Of a DNA stretch of 55,966 nucleotides, positions 18,717 through 27,806 are shown piece after piece. How positions within the stretch are numbered: the stretch's first letter is position 1; every line of letters begins with the position of its first letter. Location of the stretch: assembly GCA_024401295.1 (NCBI GenBank), contig JAKSLG010000017.1, positions 1-55,966 of the forward strand, given 5' to 3'. A model generated the notes under the pieces. That model searched no databases and was not told where the DNA came from. It saw nothing but the letters and a program-made list of their open reading frames with translations. This DNA is from Bacteroidales bacterium. Its GTDB lineage: Bacteria; Bacteroidota; Bacteroidia; Bacteroidales; Marinilabiliaceae. The position numbers and the translations under genes are program-made.

Positions 18717-21365
18717 ATGTCAAATAAAAAACTCATTATCTTGGGTGGCCTGCTTTGTGGTGCGCAAATGATGATGGCTCAGAATCCAGTCATTCGCGAC
18801 CAGTTTGCAGCTGACCCGACAGCACGTTTGTTCAATGGAAAGGTCTATCTTTTTCCATCGCACGACATCTCTCCTATGAGTGCTGAGGACTATCCACGCA
18901 AGGATTGGTTCTGCATGAACGACTATCATGTTTTTTCATCGGAGAACCTCACAGACTGGACAGATCACGGTAAGATCATCGATCAGAAAGACGTGCCTTG
19001 GGGCAATCCTACCGCATATAGCATGTGGGCTCCAGACTGCGTTCAGGGCAAGGATGGCAAGTTCTATTTCTATTTCCCTGATGCCACGAAGCAGGGACGC
19101 GGTTTCGGCGTTGGCGTTGCCATTGCTGACAAGCCGGAAGGTCCTTACAAGGTTCTCGAGAAGAACATTGAGGGCATCAACGGCATCGACCCATGCGTGT
19201 TGCAGGCAAGCGACGGAAACAACTACATCTTCTGGGGCGCGGGCAACTGCGCTAAGCTCAAGGACAACATGATTGAGTTGGCAGATGACAATCCGACAGA
19301 TACGATCAAATTCGGAGAGCATAAGTTCGTGATGACTGGTGTAAACTGCCTCAAAGGTCTTCCTTCGCGCCAGGCTGAAGGTCCTTTTGCTTTCGAGCAC
19401 AACGGCAATTACTACCTGACCTATCCTTATGTTCGCAAGGATACTGAGGTTCTCGCCTATGCGATGAGCAAGAACCCAATGGGACCATACGAATATAAAG
19501 GTCTCATCATGGAAGAGTGGCCAGACTGCTGGACAAACCACCATTCGATTATCAACTATGAGGGTCAGTGGTACCTCTTCTACCATCACAACAACTACTC
19601 GCCAAACTTCGACAAGAACCGTTCGGTATGTATCGACAGTTTGAGCTTCAACGCTGACGGAACAATCAAGCAGGTTATTCCGACACTTCGAGGCGTTGGC
19701 AAGACAAATGCTCGCAGCACAATACAGATTGACCGCTACAGCAAAGCCGAGGGCGTTAAGATGGCCTACGTAAACGACAAGGATACCCTTAAGCGTTTCG
19801 AGGGCTGGCAGCTCACATATACAGGTACAGATGCTTTCTCGACTTACAATGCAGTTGACTTTGGCACTAAGGAAGTTACAACAATCAGCGTTCGCGCCAA
19901 GGCTCCTAAGGGTGCAAAGATTGTCATCACAGACCTTACATCGAAAATGCCAAGATGGGGCAACCGCCCAATGCCTGCGGAATTCACAAAGGGATGGTCG
20001 GTCATTGCCACTGTTGAAATACCAACGACAAACGATTTCCGCATAATCACATTGCCTATCAACAAGTCGCCAAAAGGCCTCATCGACATCAAGCTCGAGA
20101 GCCAGGATGGCAGAGAAGTTACTGTTGACTGGATCGGCTTCGACCTTCAGCCAGAACTTCATCCTGCAGTGATGTCAAAGACATCTCTTCAGCCATGGGA
20201 AAAAGGCGGTTTCGAGACAGGTAAGTATCGCAATCTCTTTGCAGAACTCGGCTACTCTCAGAAGCAGATCGATGCAAAACTTCAGGAACTCTATGATGCA
20301 CTTTTCACAGGTCCAAACCGCATCTATTTTGAAGTTGGCGATGACATGGCATACATCAGCGACGTCAAGAACCACGACGCGCGCACAGAGGGCATGTCGT
20401 ATGGCCTCATGATTGCCGTTCAGCTCAACAAGAAAGATGTGTTCGACAAACTTTGGCGCTGGGCAAAAGCAAACATGCAGATGCCAGACGGCAATATGAA
20501 GGGTTACTTCAAGTGGAGCGTTGCTCCAGACGGCGGTCGCGGTGCATTTGGAGCAGCATCTGACGGTGAGCTCTATTTCATCACGAGCCTTATCTTCGCA
20601 TCGAATCGTTGGGGCAACAATACAGGCATCAACTATTTGAAGGAGGCACAATACATTCTTGACTGCGCAATGGGCAAGGATGGTCAGCCACGCCTCATCG
20701 ATGAAGCGACAAAGCTCATCACCTTCGTTCCTGGTGCCAACTATACCGACCCATCATATCATTTGCCTGCATTCTACGAAGTATGGGCGAAATATGCAAA
20801 GGATGGCCGCAGCGAATACTGGAATGAATGTGCAAAGGCAAGCCGCGAATATCTCCACAAAGCCATTCACCCTGTGACAGGTTTGAACCCAGACTATAGC
20901 AACTATGACGGTTCAATCCTCAACAACGGCAGAATGCTTGGCGATGTCTTCCGCTATGACTCATGGCGCGTTCCTATGAACATCGCACTCGACTACTCAT
21001 GGTCTTGCGCTGACCAGACATGGCAGCAGAACTATGGTCATAAGTTGCAGAACTTCCTCTATCGTGAAGGCATCGACTCATTCCTCGACCAGTACAACAT
21101 CGACGGAACTACACCGGACAACATCATGGAGGCCGGCGGTTACAAAGAGCTTCGCCACACTCCTGGCTTCATTGCTACAAGTGCAGCTCTCTCGCTCGTT
21201 TGTACACACAGCAAGGCACGTGAATTTGTCGATCGTTTCTGGAACAGCAAGCACGAACCATTCCCAAGCGGTTACTTCGATGCTTACTATGAAGGAATCC
21301 TTCGCCTTTTCGCTTTCATGCACTTGAGCGGTAACTACAAGGTTATCACACCAAACGGCAAATAA
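18717..21365 (+). CDS. GH43-CBM6-GH8 fusion, probable arabinofuranosidase/xylosidase plus exo-oligoxylanase
   Basis: An 882-aa secreted enzyme (signal peptide ending near MMMAQ) with two catalytic domains. Residues 22-335 are GH43: base D33 (AADPTAR), pKa-modulating D158 (NGIDPCVL) and acid E221 (AEGPFAF). Residues about 345-480 resemble CBM6. Residues 495-880 are a GH8 (alpha/alpha)6 barrel with general acid E558 (RTEGMSYGLM), D616 (ASDGELYF) and D748 (YDSWRVPMN). GH8 motifs of this kind are shared by reducing-end xylose-releasing exo-oligoxylanases. One chain could both strip side groups and shorten the oligosaccharide. It stands alone between an inverted-repeat leader and a terminator. Confidence 0.93.
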   Translation: MSNKKLIILGGLLCGAQMMMAQNPVIRDQFAADPTARLFNGKVYLFPSHDISPMSAEDYPRKDWFCMNDYHVFSSENLTDWTDHGKIIDQKDVPWGNPTAYSMWAPDCVQGKDGKFYFYFPDATKQGRGFGVGVAIADKPEGPYKVLEKNIEGINGIDPCVLQASDGNNYIFWGAGNCAKLKDNMIELADDNPTDTIKFGEHKFVMTGVNCLKGLPSRQAEGPFAFEHNGNYYLTYPYVRKDTEVLAYAMSKNPMGPYEYKGLIMEEWPDCWTNHHSIINYEGQWYLFYHHNNYSPNFDKNRSVCIDSLSFNADGTIKQVIPTLRGVGKTNARSTIQIDRYSKAEGVKMAYVNDKDTLKRFEGWQLTYTGTDAFSTYNAVDFGTKEVTTISVRAKAPKGAKIVITDLTSKMPRWGNRPMPAEFTKGWSVIATVEIPTTNDFRIITLPINKSPKGLIDIKLESQDGREVTVDWIGFDLQPELHPAVMSKTSLQPWEKGGFETGKYRNLFAELGYSQKQIDAKLQELYDALFTGPNRIYFEVGDDMAYISDVKNHDARTEGMSYGLMIAVQLNKKDVFDKLWRWAKANMQMPDGNMKGYFKWSVAPDGGRGAFGAASDGELYFITSLIFASNRWGNNTGINYLKEAQYILDCAMGKDGQPRLIDEATKLITFVPGANYTDPSYHLPAFYEVWAKYAKDGRSEYWNECAKASREYLHKAIHPVTGLNPDYSNYDGSILNNGRMLGDVFRYDSWRVPMNIALDYSWSCADQTWQQNYGHKLQNFLYREGIDSFLDQYNIDGTTPDNIMEAGGYKELRHTPGFIATSAALSLVCTHSKAREFVDRFWNSKHEPFPSGYFDAYYEGILRLFAFMHLSGNYKVITPNGK

Positions 21366-21382
21366 GCAACACGCAAATACCA

Positions 21383-21417
21383 AGAGACGCTGACAGCAAT
21401 GCCAACGTCTCTTTTTT
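21383..21417 (+). terminator. Rho-independent terminator
   Basis: AGAGACG (21383-21389) pairs with CGTCTCT (21406-21412), followed by TTTTT. Confidence 0.85.
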
Positions 21418-21449
21418 AGAAAAAAATAATCAATACTAACTACAGAAAA

Positions 21450-22046
21450 ATGAAGAAGCAGATTCTCGCCCTTTTTGCAGGGGCAATGATGCTTGCTGCG
21501 TGCAATACAACACCAAGCCAGCCAAGCACAGTAAAGTCATTTGACGAGATTGTCAGCGGTCGTTTCTCATGCAAGAAATTTGACAGCCAGCAGATCAGCA
21601 AGGAGCATCTCGATGCTATCCTCGAAGCCGGACGCCTCGCACCAACAGCTCGCAACGATCAGGAACAGCGCGTATATGTATGTCAGTCAGAAGAGGTTCT
21701 TGCAAAGATTGACAAGCAGACTCCATGCCGCTACAATGCACCAACATGTCTCGTTGTTGCTTATGACCGTTCAAAATGCTTCGTTTATCCTGGCGAGAAA
21801 TATGATTCCGGTGCTGAAGATGCAACAATCGTAGCAACACACATGATTCTTGCAGCAGAAAACGTTGGCGTAAAAAGCTGCTGGATCAACTTCTTCAATC
21901 CAGATTCGCTCGCGACAGCACTTGCATTGCCAGACAATGAACAGGTCGTTATGATTATGGATCTTGGATATGGCGCTGAAGACGCACAGCCACTCCCAAG
22001 CCATAGCAAGCGCAAACCTATCGAAGAGACGGTAGTGTACATGTAA
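21450..22046 (+). CDS. Nitroreductase-family lipoprotein
   Basis: A 198-aa FMN-dependent nitroreductase-fold protein (FSCKKFDSQQISKEHLDAILEAGRLAPTARN is the usual N-terminal FMN-binding pattern, followed by MILAAENVGVKSCWI). It is preceded by a clear lipoprotein signal (LAAC at about residues 15-18). The family normally works in the cytoplasm with NAD(P)H, so export outside the inner membrane is unusual. The first binding helix keeps the family spacing but has Cys-Lys in place of the common Arg-Ser. It follows the GH43-GH8 terminator and probably has its own promoter. The substrate is unknown. Confidence 0.85.
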   Translation: MKKQILALFAGAMMLAACNTTPSQPSTVKSFDEIVSGRFSCKKFDSQQISKEHLDAILEAGRLAPTARNDQEQRVYVCQSEEVLAKIDKQTPCRYNAPTCLVVAYDRSKCFVYPGEKYDSGAEDATIVATHMILAAENVGVKSCWINFFNPDSLATALALPDNEQVVMIMDLGYGAEDAQPLPSHSKRKPIEETVVYM

Positions 22047-22105
22047 GATTTGAAAATTATATTCCTTACGCTATAGAATATTGGTCCATTTAATTGGTAA
22101 TAGTT

Positions 22106-22726
22106 ATGTTTGAAAAATTATTTCTTGTCAGAAGATTTCTTTTTAAAGTATTATTCGTAATACTCACAAGTGTTTTAGCTACAACTTGTGTAGGAGATTA
22201 TATAAATGGAAGTGACCAAAAAAAGGTTGACAACTTGAAGCAAATGATAAACGAGCAGACTACCGTTACTGCTGAATTGTCAGATCATTATGAAGTTACT
22301 AAGGTTCTAAAAACGGTAACTCTGTACAAGTTTAGCTACTCTTTTAATCTATACGGAAAGGACTATAATGGAAAAATAACCACCAGAGGTCTCCCAAATA
22401 CAAATAAGTTGACTCTCTATTACTTGAGTAGCGACCCATCCATAGTTTCAGCAGATCCGTTTGAGGACCTTAAAGCTGAAGAGAAGAAGGGCTCTGTTAT
22501 TGATCTGCTATTTGGATTGTTATGGGCAGTATTGGCTATATTGTTTTCTATTTCTGCAATAAATATATTTAAGCGGGAACGTTCAGACGAATCTGCCGAG
22601 GTTGAGTCTATGGCCTCTTCCAAAGTGGGAATTGGCGTAGAAGAGCCTGTCGAGTCAGCCAGAGAGGAGAAAAACGCAGAGCCTGATATTGACAAGGAAG
22701 ATCCTAGCAGGTTTATGCCTCATTAG
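22106..22726 (+). CDS. Membrane protein of unknown function
   Basis: A 206-aa protein with two hydrophobic helices (about residues 10-28 and 133-152) around a periplasmic region of about 100 residues rich in Lys, Tyr and Ser/Thr. It ends in a charged Glu/Ser-rich cytoplasmic tail. The ATG at 22106 is preferred over a TTG four codons upstream. The layout recalls DUF3592-type proteins, but I do not recognise a family with confidence. The gene is visibly more AT-rich than the glycosidase genes around it, which may indicate later arrival. It ends before a strong terminator. Confidence 0.65.
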   Translation: MFEKLFLVRRFLFKVLFVILTSVLATTCVGDYINGSDQKKVDNLKQMINEQTTVTAELSDHYEVTKVLKTVTLYKFSYSFNLYGKDYNGKITTRGLPNTNKLTLYYLSSDPSIVSADPFEDLKAEEKKGSVIDLLFGLLWAVLAILFSISAINIFKRERSDESAEVESMASSKVGIGVEEPVESAREEKNAEPDIDKEDPSRFMPH

Positions 22727-22742
22727 TGTAATCCTGAGATAG

Positions 22743-22815
22743 CCACTATGAGCAACATAGTGGAGCTAAAATATGAACATCAACTTGCATGAAGTCTTGT
22801 TGATGTTCTTTTTTT
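22743..22815 (+). terminator. Hairpin pair including a Rho-independent terminator
   Basis: CCACTATG/CATAGTGG forms an 8-bp hairpin at 22743-22763. Then GAACATCAAC (22775-22784) pairs with GTTGATGTTC (22799-22808), followed by seven T residues. The second hairpin terminates the membrane protein gene and separates it from the convergent lysR gene. Confidence 0.85.
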
Positions 22816-22831
22816 ATGCCAATATGACTTC

Positions 22832-23734
22832 TCAGAAAATCGTCATCATGGCCATGCCGAATGACTTGTTTGAACAGAGGATGCGGAGGAACTCCTGCGA
22901 CGACTTTTTGTGATATGAACCTCTGAGATAGTGGAAAGAGCCTTGCATCTCGCATCCATTGTTGCTAATAGGGACAGCCACGAATCCCATACGCTGACCG
23001 ATAGTGGCTTGCGACAGGAACGTAACGAAAGACGAGTTGCGAACAATATCCAGCAATACATTGACCTCGTTGATTTCAACGCCAATGTTGAACCTGTAAT
23101 TATGACCTTCAATAAGTCGGTCGAGAGTATTGCGGGCCTGCATTCCTCTCGCAGGGAGAGCAATGTGATAGTCTTCAAGGTCCTGAAGGCGTACATCCTT
23201 CATTTTTGCAATCGGATGCGTCTCGCTTACAATTGCACAAAGTCTGTTGTCAAAAAGCGTATAGGATTCAATATTGTCATATTGCTGCGATGGCTTGTAG
23301 GAAAGGGCAAGGTCGATTTCATGACGCGTAAGCATCTCCATAAGTTCTTCCATCGACTTACAAAAGATATTGAGGCGAATGTTCGGATAGAGTTTGATAA
23401 ATTCGAGCACAGTCTCTTTGAGCAATGGACAGAATGTATAGGTACAGCCGACATTGAGCACTCCCGTCGAGAGATTCTGTATGTCGTGAATGCGGTCAAT
23501 GCAACTATCGGCATCGGCAATGGTCCGCTTTGCTGAAGGGAGAAATTCCTTGCCCACTTCGGTCAGCATAACATGATGCGAATCGCGTGTGAAAAATTCA
23601 GCATTGAGTTCGCCTTCAAGTTGCCTTATCTGCTGTGAAAGAGTGCTTTGCGTAATATTCAATGCACGAGCAGCTTCTGAAAAATTGCACGTTTCGGCTA
23701 CTTTGACAAAATATCGTAGTTGGCGTAGTTCCAT
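22832..23734 (-). CDS. LysR-family transcriptional regulator
   Basis: A 300-aa LysR-type regulator. Residues 1-60 hold the winged helix-turn-helix (MELRQLRYFVKVAE, LNITQSTLSQQIRQLE). Residues 90-300 form the periplasmic-binding-like effector domain (LNVGCTYTF, IDLALSY). The effector is not predictable from sequence; the domain is closest in feel to the CynR/OxyR group. It lies directly downstream of, and on the same strand as, the split ThrE exporter genes (56-base gap), so it may be co-transcribed with or regulate them. Confidence 0.92.
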   Translation of the reverse strand: MELRQLRYFVKVAETCNFSEAARALNITQSTLSQQIRQLEGELNAEFFTRDSHHVMLTEVGKEFLPSAKRTIADADSCIDRIHDIQNLSTGVLNVGCTYTFCPLLKETVLEFIKLYPNIRLNIFCKSMEELMEMLTRHEIDLALSYKPSQQYDNIESYTLFDNRLCAIVSETHPIAKMKDVRLQDLEDYHIALPARGMQARNTLDRLIEGHNYRFNIGVEINEVNVLLDIVRNSSFVTFLSQATIGQRMGFVAVPISNNGCEMQGSFHYLRGSYHKKSSQEFLRILCSNKSFGMAMMTIF

Positions 23735-23790
23735 CGTTTTTTTATTTGAGCCACTAAATTATCATTTTTATACACAACACGGTTATTAAT

Positions 23791-24255
23791 CTATCGCTTT
23801 CTCATAACAAAAGTTGGTATTGACGCACCGACACCCATCAGCAATATTGTAAAAAGGCAGTTCAAGACATTATAGCTCAACAGGTAGAGATTATGCATGA
23901 AAATGGTTTCCTCGCTTCCCTGAAGACATAAAATGAGAGCCTGTACCGACCTGTAGGCATACATTCCCGGCACCATCGGCAGAAGCGACGGCAAGGCGCA
24001 TGCTTCAACAGGACACTCGATGCGACGGGCAAACGGCACCGCAAGCACACCAATCATTACAGCACCGGCCAGACTTGCAAATGCCAGATGTGCACCAGCA
24101 TAATTCATCATGCAAAAACGCGTTGCATGGCCCAAGGCCGAAAGAAGGGCACACACGGCAAGTGCCTTGCGCGGCGGATTGCTTATCGATGCGAAACCAA
24201 CGCCCGCAATGGCCGCAAAAAAGCCATCAAGCAATATATCTGTCATGTTTATCAT
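23791..24255 (-). CDS. Threonine/serine exporter, C-terminal half (ThrE_2-type)
   Basis: A 154-aa integral membrane protein with about five hydrophobic segments and a small polar N terminus. It matches the C-terminal half of ThrE (LLPMVPGMYAYRSVQALI is the characteristic repeat motif, and GAHLAFASLAGAVMIGV). It starts at an ATG seven bases after the stop of the gene for the other half; an in-frame TTG two codons upstream is less likely. The two short proteins together make one exporter, as in many Bacteroidota and Firmicutes. Likely function: export of Thr/Ser or small dicarboxylate-like metabolites from the cytoplasm. Confidence 0.85.
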   Translation of the reverse strand: MINMTDILLDGFFAAIAGVGFASISNPPRKALAVCALLSALGHATRFCMMNYAGAHLAFASLAGAVMIGVLAVPFARRIECPVEACALPSLLPMVPGMYAYRSVQALILCLQGSEETIFMHNLYLLSYNVLNCLFTILLMGVGASIPTFVMRKR

Positions 24256-24261
24256 TGGCAA

Positions 24262-25056
24262 TCACATATTTATATTCGTAAGCAATAACGCAAGACATAG
24301 TCCGACGGAGAGACAGACTGTAATAGTGACAGCCTGCGCCAAACGACTGAGACTGCACAGGTAATGGCCATTTATCATATCGTTGACAGCATTTCCATAA
24401 GGAATTCCCGGAACCAGGAAAAGTACGCTTGTTGCCAAAGCAACCTCTGGCGTTGAACTGATTCCATACGCATAGCCCAGACACGAAATGATGGCCGAAA
24501 CACATGCAGAAACAATGGTCACAGCTCTGAAATCCCATCCGTACTGCGAAAGCCGTTGCTTAAGGAAAAAGCCATCGACAGTAGCGAACCACACGATGGC
24601 CATCGCAATCCAGTCTCCGCCGAAAAGATAACAGAATGATGCGTTGGCAAAGCCTACAAGCACGAGCAGCAACCATCTGTTCATTCGCGGACGGATTATG
24701 CTTTTTTCATAATAGTGCCTTGCAAGTTCTATGTCGTAGTGTCGCTCTTCAACATCCGTTGCCAGACGGCTCAAATCATTGACGATGGCGAAATTGACGC
24801 TGCCAGCCTTGATGCGCCCAATGGAACTATACGATTGCGTACGCTCTTCATCCCAAAGGTTGAGAATGATATGCGAAGGGAAAATGCTGAATTCAGCATG
24901 CGAATTCCACGCCGATGCAATTCTGCTGACATTCTTTTCTATGCGTACCGTCGTGGCTCCACAAGCCAGCAGCTGCGTGGCATAATTGCTCAAAAAAACG
25001 CTCTGTTCCTTAAGCCGATTATGCAGGCTTGCGACATCATTAGGCGCACTCGTCAT
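24262..25056 (-). CDS. Threonine/serine exporter, N-terminal half (DUF1212/ThrE-type)
   Basis: A 264-aa protein with a soluble N-terminal region of about 120 residues (LLACGATTVRIEKNVSRIA, ILNLWDEERT) and then five or so hydrophobic helices (LLVLVGFANASFCYLFGGDW, VLFLVPGIPYGNAVNDMI). This is the standard layout of the larger subunit of split ThrE exporters. It is translationally close to the downstream half and overlaps by 17 bases the upstream small membrane gene, so the three probably form an operon. Confidence 0.88.
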   Translation of the reverse strand: MTSAPNDVASLHNRLKEQSVFLSNYATQLLACGATTVRIEKNVSRIASAWNSHAEFSIFPSHIILNLWDEERTQSYSSIGRIKAGSVNFAIVNDLSRLATDVEERHYDIELARHYYEKSIIRPRMNRWLLLVLVGFANASFCYLFGGDWIAMAIVWFATVDGFFLKQRLSQYGWDFRAVTIVSACVSAIISCLGYAYGISSTPEVALATSVLFLVPGIPYGNAVNDMINGHYLCSLSRLAQAVTITVCLSVGLCLALLLTNINM

Positions 25057-25297
25057 ATGGAGTATGATTTATGCAGTCATTATGATCGTAGATGTCCGAA
25101 CCCATATTCTCGTCACGCATCGGACATTCGACATTAGAATCAGAAACTGCGTCATACGTTTTCTTTTGCTCTGCTGATTCTTGTTCACGGTTGAAATTGC
25201 GGATCTTTTCGTAAGCGCTGTAACCGAAAGCTGCAACAAATGTAAATGCAACACTACCCCATACGAGTGTTGGCATTGAAATAGCAATGAGTGTCAT
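25040..25297 (-). CDS. Small membrane protein upstream of the ThrE exporter
   Basis: An 85-aa protein with one N-terminal hydrophobic helix (about residues 2-26) and a hydrophilic acidic tail (NREQESAEQKKTYD, DIYDHND) with two Cys residues. Its 3' end overlaps the ThrE large-subunit start by 17 bases in another frame, which favours coupled translation. A minus-strand promoter box lies 50 bases upstream. I do not recognise a family. It could be an exporter accessory, but a function is not supported by sequence. Confidence 0.55.
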   Translation of the reverse strand: MTLIAISMPTLVWGSVAFTFVAAFGYSAYEKIRNFNREQESAEQKKTYDAVSDSNVECPMRDENMGSDIYDHNDCINHTPYDECA

Positions 25298-25347
25298 TTT
25301 TACCTACTGTTGATTATAACTGTTAATGTTCTGTTTTTTTGACAGCG

Positions 25348-25355
25348 CAAAATTA
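25348..25355 (-). promoter_or_regulatory. Putative -7 box of the small protein-ThrE operon
   Basis: On the minus strand TAATTTTG matches TAnnTTTG, about 51 bases before the ATG at 25297. The surrounding 394-base gap (25298-25691) otherwise holds only AT-rich sequence and the flotillin terminator. Confidence 0.45.
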
Positions 25356-25623
25356 TTTCTGAAACAACTCCCCCGCCCTACGTTTGTTGGTGTTTGTTTC
25401 GATACTTGCTATCGGCAATTATAAACAATAAGTGCAGACACGTTTTTTCTTATAATCAATCAGCCACGAAACAAGAAATGTATAAATATACAATGTATAA
25501 TTATGCATTTTATGTTATATTGAAACTTTGAAAACTGTAAATGCACGAACAGACAAGCGCACAACTGTGCGGATTCATGTGATGTCGGGAAACGTGATGT
25601 TCGCCATCGTCAATAGTTCCATA

Positions 25624-25661
25624 AAACAAAAACCCAGCGCAGAGAGAAACTCCACGCCGGG
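25624..25661 (-). terminator. Rho-independent terminator of the NfeD-flotillin operon
   Basis: On the minus strand CCCGGCGTGGAG pairs with CTCTGCGCTGGG (12 bp with G-U pairs) around a 5-base loop, followed by a T-run (A-run at 25624-25632 on the plus strand). Confidence 0.88.
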
Positions 25662-25691
25662 CCATTGGTAATTATTAATCTGAAAAACTAC

Positions 25692-27077
25692 TTATTCCTC
25701 AACAGGTTCAGACTTTGTCTCCTCCTCTTCCTCTTTCTTCTTTGCGAGGTAAGCCGGAAGTGCAAGACCAGCCTGGTCGAACAGTTCACCAAGTGGTGGT
25801 ACGCTCTTCATGAGACCAGAGAGGAAATTGGCCGTAGATGTCTGACCATTACCGCCGTTTCCGCCGTTATCCCAAACCGTAATCTTATCAATCTGAATGC
25901 CCTTGATAGCCTCAACCTGTGTCTTGACAAGCTCAGGCAATTTTTCGAGAAGGAGGAGTGTGTATGCCTTTGTAGCATCACCACCTGCAGCCTGAATCAT
26001 CTTGTCATAACCTTCAGCCTGCTTTGTCAATATCTCGTAGAGACCCTTACCTTCAGCCTCCATCTTAGCATAGATGGCATCAGCCTCACCCTTGGCATTT
26101 ACACGCTTCTGCTCGGCCTCGGCCTCAGCAGCAAGTACGAGTCTGCGTTTTTCAATCTCCTGTGCGACGATGACGTTGGCCGTCTGTGTAGAGCGTTCGC
26201 GATCTGCACGAGCCTCCTCGGCTTTCTGCTCAGCAGCGTATGCCTCTTCGAGAGCCTTAGCTTGTGCGACCTTCTCGGCAGCCGTTGCCTTGCGTTGTGC
26301 CTCGGCCTCAGCTTCACGACGGCTTGCATCTGACTGTGCAATGTTTACCTTTGCCTCGTTCTCGCCCTTTACGGCTTCCGCATTTGCCTCTGCCGTACGG
26401 ATACGTGTCTCTCGGTCGGCCTCTGCCTTACCGATCTCACCGATCTTCTCCTGCTCAGCCACGCGAACCTTAGCTTCGTTGATGGCTTTGGCAGCCGCCT
26501 CCTGACCAAGAGCTTCAATATAGCCGCTCTCGTCCTTGATATCGGTTACGTTTACGTTGATAAGCTTAAGACCGATCTTTTTGAGCTCAACCTCAACATT
26601 GGCTGTGATAGCCTCAAGGAATTTGTCGCGGTCCGAGTTCAACTCCTCAATAGACATGGTTGCAATAACGAGACGGAGCTGACCGAAAAGGATGTCTCGC
26701 GCAAGCTCCTGTATCTGCTGTGCGCTCTGACCAAGGAGTCGCTCTGCAGCAGCAACCATAGTGTCTTCTTCTGTACTGATACCAACCGTGAATCGGCATG
26801 GCACGTCAACACGGATGTTCTGACGGCTCAATGCATTTGTAAGGTTAGCATCGATACCGATAGGCGTCAATGAAAGGTATGCATAATCCTGGATGATAGG
26901 CCATACAAAGGCACCGCCACCATGAACACACTTGGCACTTTTCTTTGAACCGCTTGTACCATAAATGACAAGAATCTTGTCGGAAGGACAACGACGATAG
27001 CGGTTGATGAGCGCAATAATCATGAGCACCGCAACCACAACCACAACGACGATAAGCATTGAAGGTTCCATAATCAT
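25692..27077 (-). CDS. Flotillin-like SPFH/band-7 membrane protein
   Basis: A 461-aa protein. One N-terminal membrane segment (residues 5-25) is followed by an SPFH domain (about 30-200, with SLTPIGIDANLTNALSRQNIRVDVPCRFTVGIS). A long Ala/Glu/Lys-rich coiled coil covers about 200-365 and a C-terminal region has NGGNGGNG. This is the flotillin (YqiK/FloT) plan. Such proteins oligomerise in membrane microdomains and affect protein complexes and stress tolerance. It lies 41 bases after the NfeD-like gene on the same strand, a common pair. It ends in an acidic tail. Confidence 0.92.
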   Translation of the reverse strand: MIMEPSMLIVVVVVVAVLMIIALINRYRRCPSDKILVIYGTSGSKKSAKCVHGGGAFVWPIIQDYAYLSLTPIGIDANLTNALSRQNIRVDVPCRFTVGISTEEDTMVAAAERLLGQSAQQIQELARDILFGQLRLVIATMSIEELNSDRDKFLEAITANVEVELKKIGLKLINVNVTDIKDESGYIEALGQEAAAKAINEAKVRVAEQEKIGEIGKAEADRETRIRTAEANAEAVKGENEAKVNIAQSDASRREAEAEAQRKATAAEKVAQAKALEEAYAAEQKAEEARADRERSTQTANVIVAQEIEKRRLVLAAEAEAEQKRVNAKGEADAIYAKMEAEGKGLYEILTKQAEGYDKMIQAAGGDATKAYTLLLLEKLPELVKTQVEAIKGIQIDKITVWDNGGNGGNGQTSTANFLSGLMKSVPPLGELFDQAGLALPAYLAKKKEEEEETKSEPVEE

Positions 27078-27118
27078 ATTCGTTAATTTAAAGTTTAGTT
27101 TATTGTTATCTTGTTAGT

Positions 27119-27715
27119 TTATGCTTTGCTAACCAATACGGTATGTCTGTCCACGAGGCTCTCGATCTTCACTTTCGTGCCGCTTGGGAGCATCTCTCCG
27201 TCTGTAACGGCTGCGAATTCATGCACAGAGCCGTTGAGACTTACCTGTACCTTGCCCTGTCCGCCTCTCTCGGCAGGAATTCTCAAATAGACGTCACACA
27301 CATTGCCGACGCAGTCTTCCATCTGATATGCGCCGTTGCTCTCAAGCTTCATCAAGCCCTTCAGAATGAAAAGGAAGACGACAACAAAGACAACGCCTGT
27401 GACGATAGACAGAATGGTGAGCGCCACCTTGTTTTCAACAACAGCAGACCAGCAAACGCCACCCCAACCGAGGCCAAGCAAGAAGTTGACAATGTTGCGT
27501 ATCGTGAAGAGCTGCATCGTACCGCCCGTATCCAGCGTGTGTCCTGCCGAGGCATCCACATCGCCCGTGAAATCGAAATCCACGTCAGTATGATCTATTC
27601 CGATGAATGTCAGCAACGTCTGAATTGCAAATATCAAGGATGCTACAATTGCTATTGTCCAATAGAATTTCATTTCCGGACTCAGCGCACCATACATTTC
27701 CATTATTGTATCCAT
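27119..27715 (-). CDS. NfeD-like membrane protein partner of flotillin
   Basis: A 198-aa protein with three hydrophobic segments (about residues 17-38, 72-90, 97-120) and a C-terminal OB-fold (about 125-198, QMEDCVGNVCDVYLRIPAERGG, SLVDRHTVLV). It belongs to the NfeD-like group that accompanies flotillins. The ATG at 27715 is chosen over a TTG two codons upstream. It is the first gene of a two-gene operon with a promoter box at 27739. Confidence 0.85.
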   Translation of the reverse strand: MDTIMEMYGALSPEMKFYWTIAIVASLIFAIQTLLTFIGIDHTDVDFDFTGDVDASAGHTLDTGGTMQLFTIRNIVNFLLGLGWGGVCWSAVVENKVALTILSIVTGVVFVVVFLFILKGLMKLESNGAYQMEDCVGNVCDVYLRIPAERGGQGKVQVSLNGSVHEFAAVTDGEMLPSGTKVKIESLVDRHTVLVSKA

Positions 27716-27738
27716 AGCCAAATCTGTTTTTGTTTCTG

Positions 27739-27746
27739 CAAATATA
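27739..27746 (-). promoter_or_regulatory. Putative -7 box of the NfeD-flotillin operon
   Basis: On the minus strand TATATTTG matches TAnnTTTG, 24 bases before the ATG at 27715. The -33 region is not clear. Confidence 0.45.
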
Positions 27747-27806
27747 AAAATTTTAATGACAAATACGATGATTTATGAGTGTGTTTTCATTTTTCATTTC
27801 TTCCGT

